From positions 2,368,385 to 2,432,384 of the forward strand of contig JADWOT020000007.1 of NCBI GenBank assembly GCA_036345935.2: a stretch of 64,000 nt of DNA. Reading direction: 5' to 3'. The DNA comes from Taenia hydatigena (taxonomy: Eukaryota; Platyhelminthes; Cestoda; Cyclophyllidea; Taeniidae). Below are positions 13,856 through 27,597 of the stretch, piece by piece. A program made the position numbers and the translations under genes. The notes below the pieces were generated by a model. The model ran no database searches. It saw only the letters and a program-made list of their open reading frames with translations, and was not told the origin of the DNA. Numbering within the stretch: position 1 is the stretch's first letter; each line of letters starts with the position of its first letter.

Positions 13856-14867
13856 CTCTGAGGATGAGGTAGCATCAACTCGCATCTTTCCTTATTTGGA
13901 CACCACGTTAATGGAAGACAAATGAGGATCCAACACGGCTGACCTCTAAGACCGTGCTCTCTTATGTGCGAACACGATGTTTAGCATGCTTGTAGAGTCC
14001 AAGATTCGGAATGCGAAAATCACTTGCCAGAATACTCAGTGATGGAAGGGGCGGTTTAGTGGTGAATGCAACGGAAATCCTGCTATGGCGTTGTCCGTAG
14101 CACGACGACTCACTCAGCTACGGCTAACATCTTTCACTGATGGTTATTCTGGCAAATGAACCCTGTTTACAGCCATTTTTCTACAATTCGAACAAAAAAG
14201 TCCGTTAAAGCGATAACACTTTCGATGAAGTAAACAGCGTATTCGACAGGGTAGAGGTAGTCTCAATGAGAGACCATGAGGCAGTCATTGCGAACCTCGT
14301 GATGGGGGTTGCGTCAGAATTTCTGGAGGTAGAGAGGAAGAAGTGTCTCGTCCACCCCATGTTCCCACTGAAATCCGTTAGCTCTGACCTATTCGTTAAA
14401 AGGACTACAAGACAGAAGGCAAGGAGACAAATGGAAAACGTGCCACATCTTCATTCATTGTGCAAATCTGTGTTGCGCTGAATGCACCCTCAGAACATCC
14501 TGTGTGACGAGCGTCACATTCACCGAAGACGACAGAAGCCACCATTCTATTTCCAATTTGTAACAAATCCGCCAGCCTGCTCAAAGGTATCTTTTCAATT
14601 CTCATGTTTATTGCATGATGTTTAAGCGTATTTTTTTTAATAATTACTTTAGGGGTTGCGCAGCATTTGATTTTCTCATTTGATTGTCCGCAAATATTTT
14701 GCGGAAGTATGCAAATCTTTCTATAAATTCACTCAACGATGAACAGCTAGCTATTTTTGCACGCCTGCATAGGCCCTTTTGACTTAAACTTTTTTGCGCA
14801 TTTGTGCATGTTTAGGATTAAAAGGTACTAGGTCAAAATTTTTTTTCGGCAGTTTCAAGATCATTGG

Positions 14868-15630
14868 CGTGCTTAGTATATTGTCTGCCGGTATGGTGGG
14901 TGAGTTGCGCGTTTCGATTGCGGCGCGATTTCGGCAAATTAGGATCTGTTGGCCTCGGGTTGAAAAGAACTGTTGAATTTCAGGCTTTAGTCGGTGTCAA
15001 TGATAGTCCGGATCTTAAAAATGCATTTAATAAGCTCCGAGGGGTTAAAGAAAATTGTCAAATATGAGGTTTGACCTTTCTACTGCTCTCCAATTTGTGG
15101 TAGTACGAATGGGTTTCTGCCCAGGAAATGGCATGGTCAATGTTGTGTTCTGATTAATCCGTTGTTAATTCTTTTCCTGAAGTCTTCACAAATGCAATGT
15201 GGCAGCCGCACTACCCAAATTGCTGCAATAACCATATTAGTAGAATCCGTCGTGCTCATTGGATGTGAATTCAGTTGAGGTGCCCTCCGAAAGGGTGCTT
15301 GAGTGCTTCTCCTCCATTCATGAGCAGAATGTCGCCGCCTTCAGCTTCAGCAGGCGCAATCTGAATAAGCCCAAGCCAAGGTCGTAAACATTCTGCTACG
15401 AACGAGACTTCAACGTGCATTCTACGCAATCGTCACACTAAATGTCTATCCGTCGTCTTGATCAATACTGCTTCTCGAATACTCAGCCTGTTCCTGCTGA
15501 TACGAGGATGTTTTTTGGGTGGAATACTTGGTGGCGCAGGTGATGGGTGGGTGCGAATATTGGATTCTGCTGCGAGAAATGGGTATGACTGAACAAATGA
15601 AGTGGCATACCAGTATTATTTCCTCAGGGT
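14868..15630 (+). repeat. Dispersed repeat R1, copy a
   Basis: About 760 bp matching the reverse complement of 24137-24923. Shared landmarks in order: TTTAGTATATTGTCTG-like start, GGATCTGTTGGCCTCGGG, TTGAAAAGAACTG, CTACTGCTCTCCAATTTGTG, TTCACAAATGCAATGTGG, GCCCTCCGAAAGGGTGC, ATTCTGCTACGAACGAGACT, and CTGATACGAGGATGTTTTT. Both copies have stops in every frame, so it is a decayed element or a non-coding repeat. The family was not recognised. Confidence 0.85.
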
Positions 15631-18600
15631 GCTTCGTCTCACTCCAGGCCATTGAACCGTAAATGAAGCAACTATTTTAGTTGCGCTGAGGTTAGACTGA
15701 GGTGCGCATCAGAATAGCTCACAGAATAATTGAAATCATTATATTTCAGACAGTATATAAATCGAGGAAATTTGTTTTGGTAAATCTCTGTCATTCCACA
15801 AGGGTTTTTATGTTCCAAATCCTTTTTGAATGACACCATAAAATGATTAGCGCACTTAATGTTTCAATCTGTTAATCATTGTAGCGCTGCTTAATACTTA
15901 CAGAATCCCTCCAAACAGGTCATGTGCACTATTCTATAAAATTCATCAAAAAAGCATCAATGATGTGTCAAGTGGTATCACATAAAGCTAGCTATAAAAG
16001 ACCTCATGGTGATTTTCAGGGCGAAAGTTGGAGACGTCGCCGAGATAGTCAGACCAGAGGTCCATGTGTTATTCTTTAGGCCAAGGTACAACTAGGCTAT
16101 TCTACATTGAATTCTTGGTTTAGCTGAACCACTAAATGAGCAGTGTTAAAACGTTCAGATCAGAGCATGCAAATCAAATCCTAACTGGCTGGTCGTGGGA
16201 TTCCGCACCCAGTGTTCTTTATTGGGGACCGAAAAGGGATGTTTTCAACATATTCTAACCACATCGTACCATCGCGAATGCAAATGATATCATTGCAAAT
16301 CGTCAATTCGGAAAGAATATCTTGTAAACAATACTATCTTTCCATAAAAATACAGGCAAACAATATCTAAGCATAACACGAAAGCTTACAAAGGAAAATG
16401 GTAGTGGCTAACTCCTATGATCGCAAATGGGATTAGTCCTGAGTACACGCAATGTGCAAGATTCAAGTTAGGTGGACAAAGCCCCACCTATTAACTAGGC
16501 AGGAATGTGTAATTCCTTATCTAGCAATGTTCGGCAATAAGTGAACAGGGGTGTTTTGGACGTCGTCATTAATTTAGGTCTTTAAGCAGGGTAGGACAAA
16601 CAGTCAGCACTACGACTCCTTCTTACTAAGAATTTGTAACAGGGACTCAAGACTGTTTGCTTCGAATCAGCACAACAGAACACTTATCTATTAATGTCCA
16701 TATCCAGCACTTCACATATCACGCTTGCACGGAATTATGCCTAACAATCAGGGCTAATAAAGTGATTTCCTCCCCATTAGCACGTTAAATTTGGATTTGT
16801 TGCACATTCTCTGAATGACGCATACGAGATAGTCCATCTTTCTTAACTTATCCTTTGTCACGTTCACAATGGCGCAAGAGGTTCCAGGATGACCGTCAGA
16901 CACTTCCTGTGTGATCGCAAAGGGTTTTTTAAGTAGTTTCTGCAGTCCGAAAAGTCATTTACATTATGTTCTTTCGGAATAATCTACTACTCTGTCATCA
17001 AAAAAGATCAGTAGTGGAGGTATGTCTTCGTGCGTGGGCGCAATGGATGCGCAATGACAAGTTCTTCTCTAAACTGTCACTGATGAATTTAAAACTTAAT
17101 GATCGTGTAGATCAACACTACCGAATTCTATTTAAAGAGAGCAAACTACCCTAACCCTAATCCATACATTTCAACAATCGCTCATCATTAGCGAAGATGA
17201 TTTAGTTTGACATTAGAAATTTGACAAGGCTGATTCGCCACTCCAGGTTTAGGAGCGCTACACGAATTCATTTTCCAGCGCCTTATAAACGTACGTATTT
17301 CACTGAGGTGGCCAGCTTAATAAGTGAAAACTTTCATCACACATATCTAAACTGAGGGAAAAGGGAAACGCTTGATGTAAGGTTACCCAAAGTTTGTTGG
17401 GAACAGGCAAGTAACTTAAATGCGATTATTGTAAATGCTAATCTATTCTCTCAAATGCTTCACCTTTGCTTACACTTCTATAGGTCATTAATTCGTTGGA
17501 CAAAGTTACATTTACTTTGCAACGGGACGATAGTCGACGCAGTATTTTTAAATTGAAGGCCATGGATTCTGACCAAAATAAAATAATGTAGTAGATATGA
17601 CAAAAGCAGCTCGTGAAGGATTACAGCTAAATTAATAAGATTAACGTAAGATGTTTATTAATGCACGACAGTTATCACTTGGGGCAAAAAACTGACCAAA
17701 CCTAAAGATATTGAGAAACCCGCACATATCTGGCGGCTTGCATAGCCTTGCGTTCATAGCATCGCTTGCATTTCCTGATTGTTTACTCGTTTTAGCTGTT
17801 CTCCATTACTATTCCCTTTTCCAGCTAATAAAGCATTCATGGAGTAGGGTGGGACATGAATACTCTTTATTTGAAAGCGACCAAAGTCTGGATTTGCGGA
17901 GCTCTCGGATTGCTGGGAAGCCAGTAACACTGTAGAATGCATCAGAGCGGCACGAACTGTAATGTGCAAGTCTCGATGGAAGAATAGAAAATGTCTTTAA
18001 TCCCGCTTCGTAGGCAAATCGTGAGAGCTTCTCTTCAAAGCTGCAGCGCAAAATGGCAAGTATATTTCGAAGTAAGATCACTTGAACCCGTATAGCCAAA
18101 TTTATTTTTGATATGCCAGGGACTTATTGCTGATAATAGGGAGTGGGTAGACCGTAGGATAAGGCGATTAACTGACACCGATCCAATTGCATTTTAAATT
18201 AAGCACACAATTTTCCGATCCGCCTGGGTTGCCACTTATTTAGTTTTATGCACAAGATTTGTAAAATGCATTTGGGCAAGGAAACTTTCTCATTAATAGT
18301 GTCAATTATAAACATGTTTTATGAGTAGAGGTATGTGTGCGAAACCAGATTCATGTCCATCAGGAAGGAGTTATGGTGCAAAACCTTTGAAACGCACTAT
18401 TCTGTCTTCAGAATACGCTGCCAATTCCATCCTGCAAACATGCGTTGTGAGAGGTCATGGCAGCCCTTTTAACAAACCAATTGCACCACAACACGCACCT
18501 GTCAGCATGGATGCTCACGGTGCGTGGTAGTTTAATGCATTTCTGTGTAGTTGCGTGGTCAATTGAATGGTGAATGGTAAGAAGAACTGCATTGATCCAC

Positions 18601-21600
18601 TTTTAAATGTGTAGCCATGGAAAAGGCGCACGGTTGTTTATTCACACGGCAATAAGAAAAAGGCAGTAGTTTATTAGTGTACTGCCAATATCTGGGTCCT
18701 CTGCTACTCTCGCGTCGTGCTTAAGCCTGCATGAAATATCGGTTTGAGGGAGCTGATGCAATTGTGGACTGCTTGATTTTCACACATCGACCTGGCTTTG
18801 AACCCCAGATAAAAATTAAATATCGCATGCTGCTGGTGAGTAAGCATGTTACTGCTTCGTAAGCGGCGAACCGCAGGCACGATCATTCTCTTGGTGTAAA
18901 CTAATAGCAATTACCCATGAACAGCTTAAGTGGGATTACACACAGTTGATTCATAGTATCGACAACAAGAGCAAAAACGGTGCCAGTTGTAAAGCGCTCA
19001 ACTAGGCCGAGCAAGTTTTGTGAAGCATAAGATGGATACCGGTGAAGTCAGACCCATCTGCTAACCACTTAGACTCATACCACACACTTGCTAGAAGTAA
19101 ACAGTCTAATGAAAGAGATCATTCAAAATAACCCTGCACAATTATAAAAGTCACGAGTTTTACATAGACTATAAGCATCTAAAGGTCATATCTAAGACAG
19201 ACGCATTCCTGTTACTCAGTATAAACAAATCGTTAGGTGCATTACTTGGATTTAAGCATCTGTGTGCCCATAACATGAAATCAGGATGCTAGCATGTAAA
19301 AGTGGTGGGGAAAAACAGAAGGAAGCCACCATGTGTAGCAACTTTAATTTACTAGCAATGGAAACTCCAAAGAATCATACAGCATTGGATATCATCCAGG
19401 CTTGGAGAGAATTGGATATTTAGAGAGTCTCAAGTTGTTTCCATTCGGGCGATGGCGGAAGACATTATCGATCTTTTCAATGTCCCCTTCCTCCTTCAGC
19501 GCATGGTCTTCAGGATTCGCAAGGACAAATTACGCTTATAAGCCACTTCAAGTGACGGACCTCGTGTCTACACCAGATTTACACCCCACAGACATTTGAA
19601 CCTGCGAAACGAAAACAACAACCTGCCGTGAAATTGTGCAGGGGACGAATGCATTCGTGCTAGTGCTAATGCCAATGCTTACGGCAAATTAAGCTCAACA
19701 TTCTGCCTTCATTTAGATGGCAATGAAGGAAAGAGAAATCACCTTTATGACCAATCTGTCATGCATGTCAGGAGCAGTCCCTGAGTAACACACTGAGAGC
19801 TCATCCAGCTCAACAAGACCAAAACGTCCCTCCACCTTCCCCATCAACTCCACCGCACAAATGCTCAATGTCTTCGGGTGCGTCTGATACTACAGCACTC
19901 TCTCCTTCATTTTGCTCATTTTGATGCGATAGGTGTGGAACCGTCCCTTCCATACACACACTGCGGTCTGGTCGTCGTCAGCTGGATCCCAGCCGAGATC
20001 AAACATCACCAGACCATTCGCACTAATGAAATGTAGACCACGACCACCCGTTTTGCTACTCTATATGAAGACGAACTCTGGCGAGTGTGCGACAATGCAT
20101 AGGCTGTGGACAATAACACACGTGGCACAAGAGAAAAGATGTTACGAAAAAACTTGAGGCTAGATCGATAAAAATAGCTAAATTTCAGGTGTTAAAAAAT
20201 GACAAAAAGCTTGAACCTACTGATGAATTAATTACAAGCTCAAAGACGGGAAGAAAGAAGCTACTCCGAAATTCCCTGCCAAAGCAAATAACCGAAACGA
20301 AATGTCTGCCTCTTCTTTGCACATTATCAGAAAGACAGAACTTCAACTGAGCGATGGAAAGCCCCAAAAACCAAACGAAACAGTGCAAACTGGCGGTTTA
20401 GCAGAATCGTTGCAAAATCCACTTTTTGAGATAATAGCCAACCTACTTGACTTTGCACGTTACAGTTGAGTCCGATAAGCGAAAACTCCAACGCTCCACC
20501 ATGAGTCTCTTAATGGATTGATGTTTACACTTCGCAAGCTATCAAGGGACAAGAGACCCTCCCTCGCCAAGCAGCTGCCTTTAAACTTCCTTCAAAAATG
20601 CTGGCTTTTACGAGGAAATCACAGAAATGAATGAAACCATTAAATCTGATGCCATACGCGAGGACCGATTAACAGGAGCTCTCTCAATCGTTTATTGGAA
20701 GTCGAAAATTATCATCAATGATGAAAAAAGGGAAATAGAACATTTCTGATGCTCAATCGCCCTCCCCGCAGGTGCTTTTAAACTAAAGTATTACCCAATC
20801 GAAACATTGCAAATGTCTAAGCATCGGCAAATAATAAATGCATGAAAGTGAAGAGAACAGCACAATGGGTTCGTTAACCATTCTAACGATGGCAAGTGAG
20901 CCCACCACACTAAAATGAAGAAGTCATCTCATACGTTCCATTAAAAATAGAACCGGTGGCAGAGTGGGAAGAAGCAATAACGCAGAGGCCAGTCGTGAAA
21001 ACGCCACGCGTCAAGCGCTCGATGATGTGTCTCGTGGCCCTTGTGATTAACACATTTCGGTTTAATCATCCCTGGTTGAGTCCGGCAGCCCTGTAAGTAG
21101 GTATTGACTGAGTTGCAGGTCCCCTGATGAATAACGGCGCAACCCTTGAGACGAATGTAGATTGACAATGTTTATCCCCATTATGGGTCCCGTGTCCCCG
21201 TGGCTGAGACCAAATCTATGGCTAAGGCCATAATGATGAGTCACGCGGCCATTTCATCTGCGTCCAGTGACTTGGAACAACCAAACAGCCAACACTGTTT
21301 TGCGCGATCCCCGGCTTGACACCTAAATCTTGTGCTACAGACGCTATGCTTAGTCTAAAGGATTGCTATTACCTGCACTTCGTAGGAAAACAGCTTCGGG
21401 AGCATGAGAAAGAACGCCGACACAGTTCTGCGCTGGCATGACGCCTAATGTGATCCAGCTAGCCTTCCAACATCGCTACACATCATCTTCAGCAAAACTT
21501 GCATTCTTAGAGGCACCTTAACTGACGCCTGCCTCCCTCTCGTAACTTTAGTCTGTGCAAAGACTAGCAAATTGAGAGATCAATCAACACCGAATTGATG

Positions 21601-24136
21601 TTTTCACCTCCCCCCAGTTAGCTTCATAGCCGGATGACTAAGGTGCCTTCCTCTAACGTCTCTGCCATTCAAATTGATGAATTTTTCACCTTCTGTGAAC
21701 AATGTAAACAAGTTCATCTCGACCGGCCTTACGTATCTATCGTATGCTGTCGCAATTTGCCACAACACATTCCGCAAGTAAAAAGTGGGCAGAGAAACGG
21801 ATCGATAGATGAAACAATGGACAGTTGAGTGCGTTGATAGGCTGGCTGACAGAGTGATTGAGATATACAGTGGCAGCCAGGCCATTGGACAGCCGACACT
21901 GGCTTTACCTCCCCACCCAGCCTCTGCCTCCAAACCTCCACTAGATGACTGGCCAATTTAATAAACAAAGAACGAGGGTGTAAATGGGCAATCGAAGGAT
22001 GTAATAACACCCAATATCGTCAATTGCTAGAACATACGGTTAAGGGACCGTACGCAATAAACCGTGGACATGTCTATGACGGTGGTAGCCCCTTCCACCC
22101 TCCCCGACACCTAATGCAAACACAGCTCCGCTGCATTAGACACGCACATGGCAGCAGTCAAAGACAATAGATGTTACTGCAATTGACCAAACGTGCGTGT
22201 GCGCGCGCTCTAAAAGACAGCAGAACATGTATTGTGCATAAGACAACTGAACATTGTAAAGCATTCCATTTCTCCCACAGCTAGGAGCAAATTCCAATCT
22301 AAGCATTATTAGTAGCGACAATGTAATCAAAATAAAGCAATGCTCTCCAAAACCACTCGTCACCAGGGCGTCGGAGAGGTGCTAATTGTAGCATCTCCGA
22401 CAGTCAGATGTTTTGACTAAGATGGAGCGATTTCAACAAGCTTGCTCACATCAAGCAGGACCGTACAAACGTTCCAACGCCACATGTCATATCGCTACAG
22501 CAAAACAAATGGAGATAAGTAGGAGAATAGATCCATAGATAGTGAAACATACATATTGCCTCACCTTCGACTGTCCATCCAACAAAAACCTTACTAACCA
22601 AATAACCAAATCAACAGGTGCGTTAAAGAACGTAAATAAGGAATCAGATGAAGCTTAACACTTGCCAGTGCACACCTGCCTGCGTCTTAAGGGACGTCTA
22701 CTGACCACCGACCGTCAAGAATATTAATGCGGCTAACCTACACTTTTGCCTGTCTCCACTACCTGTCAGCCAACTATTAGCCCAAAAGCAAAACAGCTAA
22801 AGCCAACGCTAATTACTACACGCCTAAGGGGAAGAGTGAGGGGAAGGACTACGTCGGGACTACTGCATTGCTACAGAGGAAGTGAAAAAGCCAAGATAAT
22901 TAGTGAGTCGTCTTCAAAGTCATCATCGTAACATTACATTTCCCATAAACACTTCGTTCATCAGCAATTCGGAGGCCGACATCCCCGGATGCTTCTTCTG
23001 ATAATGATAAATGTGCATAGTTTTGTGGCTTGGGTAGGGAACAATAAACACTCGGATTCGCTCAATGTCGCGTCCTCTGCCCCGCCTTTTCTCCCATTTA
23101 AAAATAAAATAACATCGGCAGAAGGGACTAACGAAATTGCCTAATAATCAGGAAAATCTAAGTGCACCTGAAACGCGCACAAGCCTACGAGATAGTCCCA
23201 TCAAATCCACAAAACAATTAGAAGAAGTAAAGCAGCAGCAAGCTTTCTAACCGTCTGGGGTTTAAGTATAATATACCCACCTAACGCAAGAATACCCAGC
23301 ATAAATGCTACCGTCCCAACATGGATGGAATTGCACTTATTCAAAAGCGATGCCTGCAGTCCGTTGCAGAAGCTCACACGTAGCACAAAGCAAATCAATC
23401 TCTATTACCTAGCAACATCCAGCCCACTCAGTCCAGTAACAACAAATTCAACACACTTCATAATGACCACAAACAACTTCCCCCAATGAGACTTCTCAAA
23501 AAACATGCATATCCATTGAATCCCGCTAAACACGACCTGCCCCATTTAGGCCTCCATGACAATACAAATGATCGACAAACGTACACCACCTACCCACCTG
23601 ACCGGAAAAAAACAACAAAATGCGCAAAATCAGAACTGCCAATACTTCATGTATACCAGTGCTGGGTGAAAGCACCTAAACTATTGATGGCAGCAAACAA
23701 GTGAAACATGTGGAAGATAAAATAGTAAGAGGAGGCGCAGATAGTCCTAAGTCAGCGTTGGATCCCCATTCAACAGACAGTGACTGCGGCTTAATGCAAA
23801 AGATTACGCTTCGCAGTCAGGCGTCACACCTCATCAAAGTAGATAAACAGCAAGTAAACAGTATGTACAAGTGGAGGCTTTACAGATGTGCATAAAAATG
23901 TGCATTTATACACACCTATGAATTGACGAGTTCCTTCCTCCATCTATCCACAATCTTCACACTCATTGACTTGGCCCTTTTTGCCTACCACATCACAACG
24001 CGGGAGTCACGACACGGCGCCGCTTGCACTCTACTTTGCAGACTTCCAACAGTTTCGGCAAAAAATCCATCAGCGAACGCTGATTGCCAAAACGACATTC
24101 AGCGGTGGCACAGCCTTAAAGAAACACCTGTCCTTT
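15631..24136. other. Non-genic stretch between the two R1 copies
   Basis: 8.5 kb with no frame over about 110 codons and no recognisable domain. It includes 13 bases of CCCTAA-type sequence at 17148-17160, too short to be meaningful. Confidence 0.55.
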
Positions 24137-24923
24137 GCACTCTGAGGAAATATTACTGGTATGCCGCTTCATTTGTTCAGTCATCTCCATTTCTTGCAGC
24201 AGAATCCAATATTTGCATCCACCCATCACCTGCGCCAACAAATATTCCATCCGAAAAACATCCTCGTATCAGCAGGAACAGGCTGAGTATTCAAGGAGCA
24301 GCGTCGATCAATCCGACGAATAGAAATTTAGTGTGACGATCGCGTAGAATGCACGTTGAAGTCTCGTTCGTAGCAGAATGCTTACGACCTTGGCTCGGGC
24401 TTATTCAGATCGTGCCTGCTGAAGCTGAAGGCGACGACATTCTGTTCACAATTGGAGGAAAAGTATTCAGGCACCCTTTCGGAGGGCGCCTCAACCGGAT
24501 CCGTGTCCAATGAGCACGATCAAATCAACTAGTATTGTTATTACTGCAATTTGGATAATGCGACTACCACATTGCATTTGTGAAGACTTCGAGAGAAAGA
24601 TTAACGACGAATTCGTTGGAACACAACATTGATCATGCCATTTTCTGGGCAGAAACCCATTCGTACCACCACAAATTGGAGAGCAGTAGAAAGATCAAAC
24701 CTCAAATTTGGCAATTTTCTGTAATCCCTCAGAGCTTATTGGACGCACCACCACAGGCAGGTATGTCATTGTCATCCTTAAGATCAGATTATCTTCGACA
24801 CCAATTGAGGCCTGAAATTCAGCAGTTCTTTTCAACCCGAGGCCAACAGATCCTACTTTGCCAAAACAGCGTCGCAACTAAAACACCCAACTCACTCACC
24901 ATACCGACAGACAATATACTAAA
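24137..24923 (-). repeat. Dispersed repeat R1, copy b (inverted)
   Basis: Inverted partner of 14868-15630. Its plus strand carries an apparent 171-codon open frame running past the repeat edge, but most of the corresponding frame is broken in the partner, so it is not treated as a gene. Homology stops abruptly at both ends, as expected of a transposed unit, though no terminal repeats were found. Confidence 0.85.
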
Positions 24924-27529
24924 TACCGTCTTTTGCACATCTTCCCTGCGTTTCGTCCAATTATCCACGCTTACCACTACCCGTTTATTCGTTTCCTTCT
25001 TTTTGTCTCATTCATCCTCAGCTGAATTGCTCATCCCTAATCACACACATCTATGCGCACGCTACTCACCTTCTGTTTCAGTAGGCTGTCATTAAGCCAT
25101 CAAGTGCAGCCGTCTCGCCACACTTATACCTGCAATTAGCTGCGCGTCCTGCGCCTCTGCACTCTGATGTTGTGGTGCTGTGCTATTCTGTGCCGCAGTC
25201 TCCACTGCACCATCGTGAACCAATCAAATACGTAAATTGACGCTGTCGTTTACTTCCATGCGGCCGTGTGCCCACGAGAGCATGCACATGTGAATCACCT
25301 ATCTTTAAATGACCCTTGTCACCGCCTGGCCATCGCTGCACTCCTTTATACCTACGATCACGCGTCTGTGATTCTCCAAACACAAGCAATTCCCCATACT
25401 AATCACCCAGAATCTTTTTTTTCTTGTCATCAATTCATTATAACTAATTATTTTATGATAATTCACTTACCATATTAGAAAACTCTAGTCCTTTACAGTT
25501 CTCGCAGTCTTCTTTTTTAATCGACCTTCCATTCAACCTTCACACTAAGTTCATTTGTAATATGCTTTAATCGAGAAGAGCTACTGTCACCACAGAAATG
25601 AACAGTCATAAAGCTGTGTAATCCCACAAGTTTCCATGCCTAATTTAAAACCGTTTACAGTGTAAAGAATGAATTTTGGGCTCATTCGTGTTCTCTGTGA
25701 GCTAACTTTACTTGATTGTGAGAAGAAGGCATTCGAAACAGATGCAGACCGCGACTATCAGTCACTGAACTTTATCGGGTCCGGCATGCTGAAACATAAG
25801 TGTTACAAATGCCAATTGAGTAGATCATTGGAAATAGCAATGCATTTTGATAGAAACAGCAATAGGAGGAGCAAACAAACCTGTCGATTAAGACACTCAT
25901 TAAACCCATTCGCTAAGAACAAATTCCGCAGCCACTTATGACTATGAGGTGCACTTCAATACAAAGGAATACTTCTCATCAAGTTATAAAATTATTAAAA
26001 CCAATAGTCGGGAATTGTCTGCATTATCGTGACTAAATGGAGTGAAGAGAAGCCTGAGAAGAGGTCTCTAGCATGCCACTCCTCCATCGGTGTCGAATGG
26101 ATTCTAAGATCCATCGGCGATGTTGCAGTACCTAAGGTCTAGCTAGCCGTAAGAAAGGAGTAATGGAAGTAATTAAATTCAATTTGCAACCCACAAGCCA
26201 AATTTATAAAGAGAATCTCTGCTTTAAAGAAAGCGTCGATTTGGGACAACACACCAGTGTTTGTTAGTTTAGTCGTCCGAAATTTCATACTGAAGAACTC
26301 CCAAATGGCGAATGAATATCTCGGTCATCAAGTTTGATTCAAGTATCCTCTGTTTCCATGATGAAGATTTATTACCATGACCATTTTGAGCATACAGAAC
26401 ACATTTGGTTGTGAGGCTAGATAACTCCACTGCCAGTTGGCCCACTTGCAAGCATGCCAATCAATCGACGGCTCATTATGCATTTGAAGACATCACCCAC
26501 AACCTGCTACCTTTTCCTTTTGCCAAATAAATAAAATATACACGTATATATGTAGGCATGATCAACGAATTTACTGTAATCACTGCATTGCAAATGTTGC
26601 GGTTCACTGATCTAGGTGTAGAATAAGAGTCAGGAAATTTGTATCGCAACGATATCCTTGCCACCTTCAGATGTGAAAACAGATTAGTGGTAAGAATTAA
26701 CCAGCCTCTCGGCCTTTATGGGCAGCTCTCAGGGTACGTTTGAGCCAAATTAATCTTTTGCCTCACTTCTCATGCTCACTTCGTTATAGAAAATGCTTCA
26801 TTTTATAAAGTGTTCTAGCATTCAAAAAAGTACAATTTCACTTACCTAACCACCAGCCGTAATTGACTGCATAATAAGTGGGTCATAAATACATTTCCAC
26901 CCTTCCACCGTCTAACGGCCATTGCTCAGAGCACTGCTCACCATCACTACTAAATAACTTTTCGCAGCAGTCGAAATCCAAATGAATGATTATTCTTTCC
27001 ACTTATCATTCCTTAAATCACTTATTACCGCTTGTGCATGTCTAAATTTAGTGCGCGAATTCGTCACGTTACGTACCACCTCCCCTTTTACATACCACTT
27101 TTCACACTGAGGCACTTCTTACTGGTTGAACGACACCGTCGCCAACGCCTCCTATTATCAGCTCTCCCATTTATTTTGCTACATCGGACAGACAACTGCA
27201 TCTGTCCTGACCGGATCTCGTCTAAACCAAGGCATGGGTGCACTTTTCTTTCATTTGAGTTGGCATTCACCGAACCAACCTGAACGGAATTGAGCTATCC
27301 CGTGCTACTGTGCGTTTCGTTACGGGCCCCCTGCCGTAAGACAGGCAGAGCCCTTCCACTTCTGACGACAAGTAGTCAGGAATAGATGTGCTTAGGAAGC
27401 ATTTTTAGCCCAAATTGGAGAAAATATAAGGGTGGAAGAGGAAGGCGGTCACGACTCACTGATGTAGTGCTTATCGAACTGAAAGCTGAGAATAAAGAGG
27501 CGTACAAAGAACCGATGCGTATGGACTTA
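24924..27529. other. Non-genic stretch
   Basis: Short frames only, none recognisable. It could be intronic or intergenic. Confidence 0.55.
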
Positions 27530-27597
27530 GGCGGGATTTGTACCCGGGACCTCGCGCACTTGAAGCGCGAACGATATCCCTGGATTACTGAGCCGCA
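27530..27597 (-). repeat. tRNA-like sequence, probable SINE head
   Basis: Read on the minus strand: an A-box-like GGCTCAGTAATCCAGG; a perfect 5-bp anticodon-type stem CGCGC/GCGCG closing a 7-nt loop TTCAAGT; and a T-arm-like CCGGG-TACAAAT-CCCGC with four of five pairs around a degenerate B box. No acceptor stem can be formed from the flanks, so this is a tRNA pseudogene or the Pol III promoter head of a SINE rather than a working tRNA. Loop position 34-36 would read CAA. Confidence 0.5.

Noticed and set aside
17148..17160. CCCTAACCCTAA, telomere-like sequence
   Set aside because: Only two units; expected by chance in 64 kb and not in an array.
24580..25095. 171-codon plus-strand open frame
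   Set aside because: Largely the antisense of repeat R1b and runs past its edge; most of the corresponding frame is broken in copy R1a.
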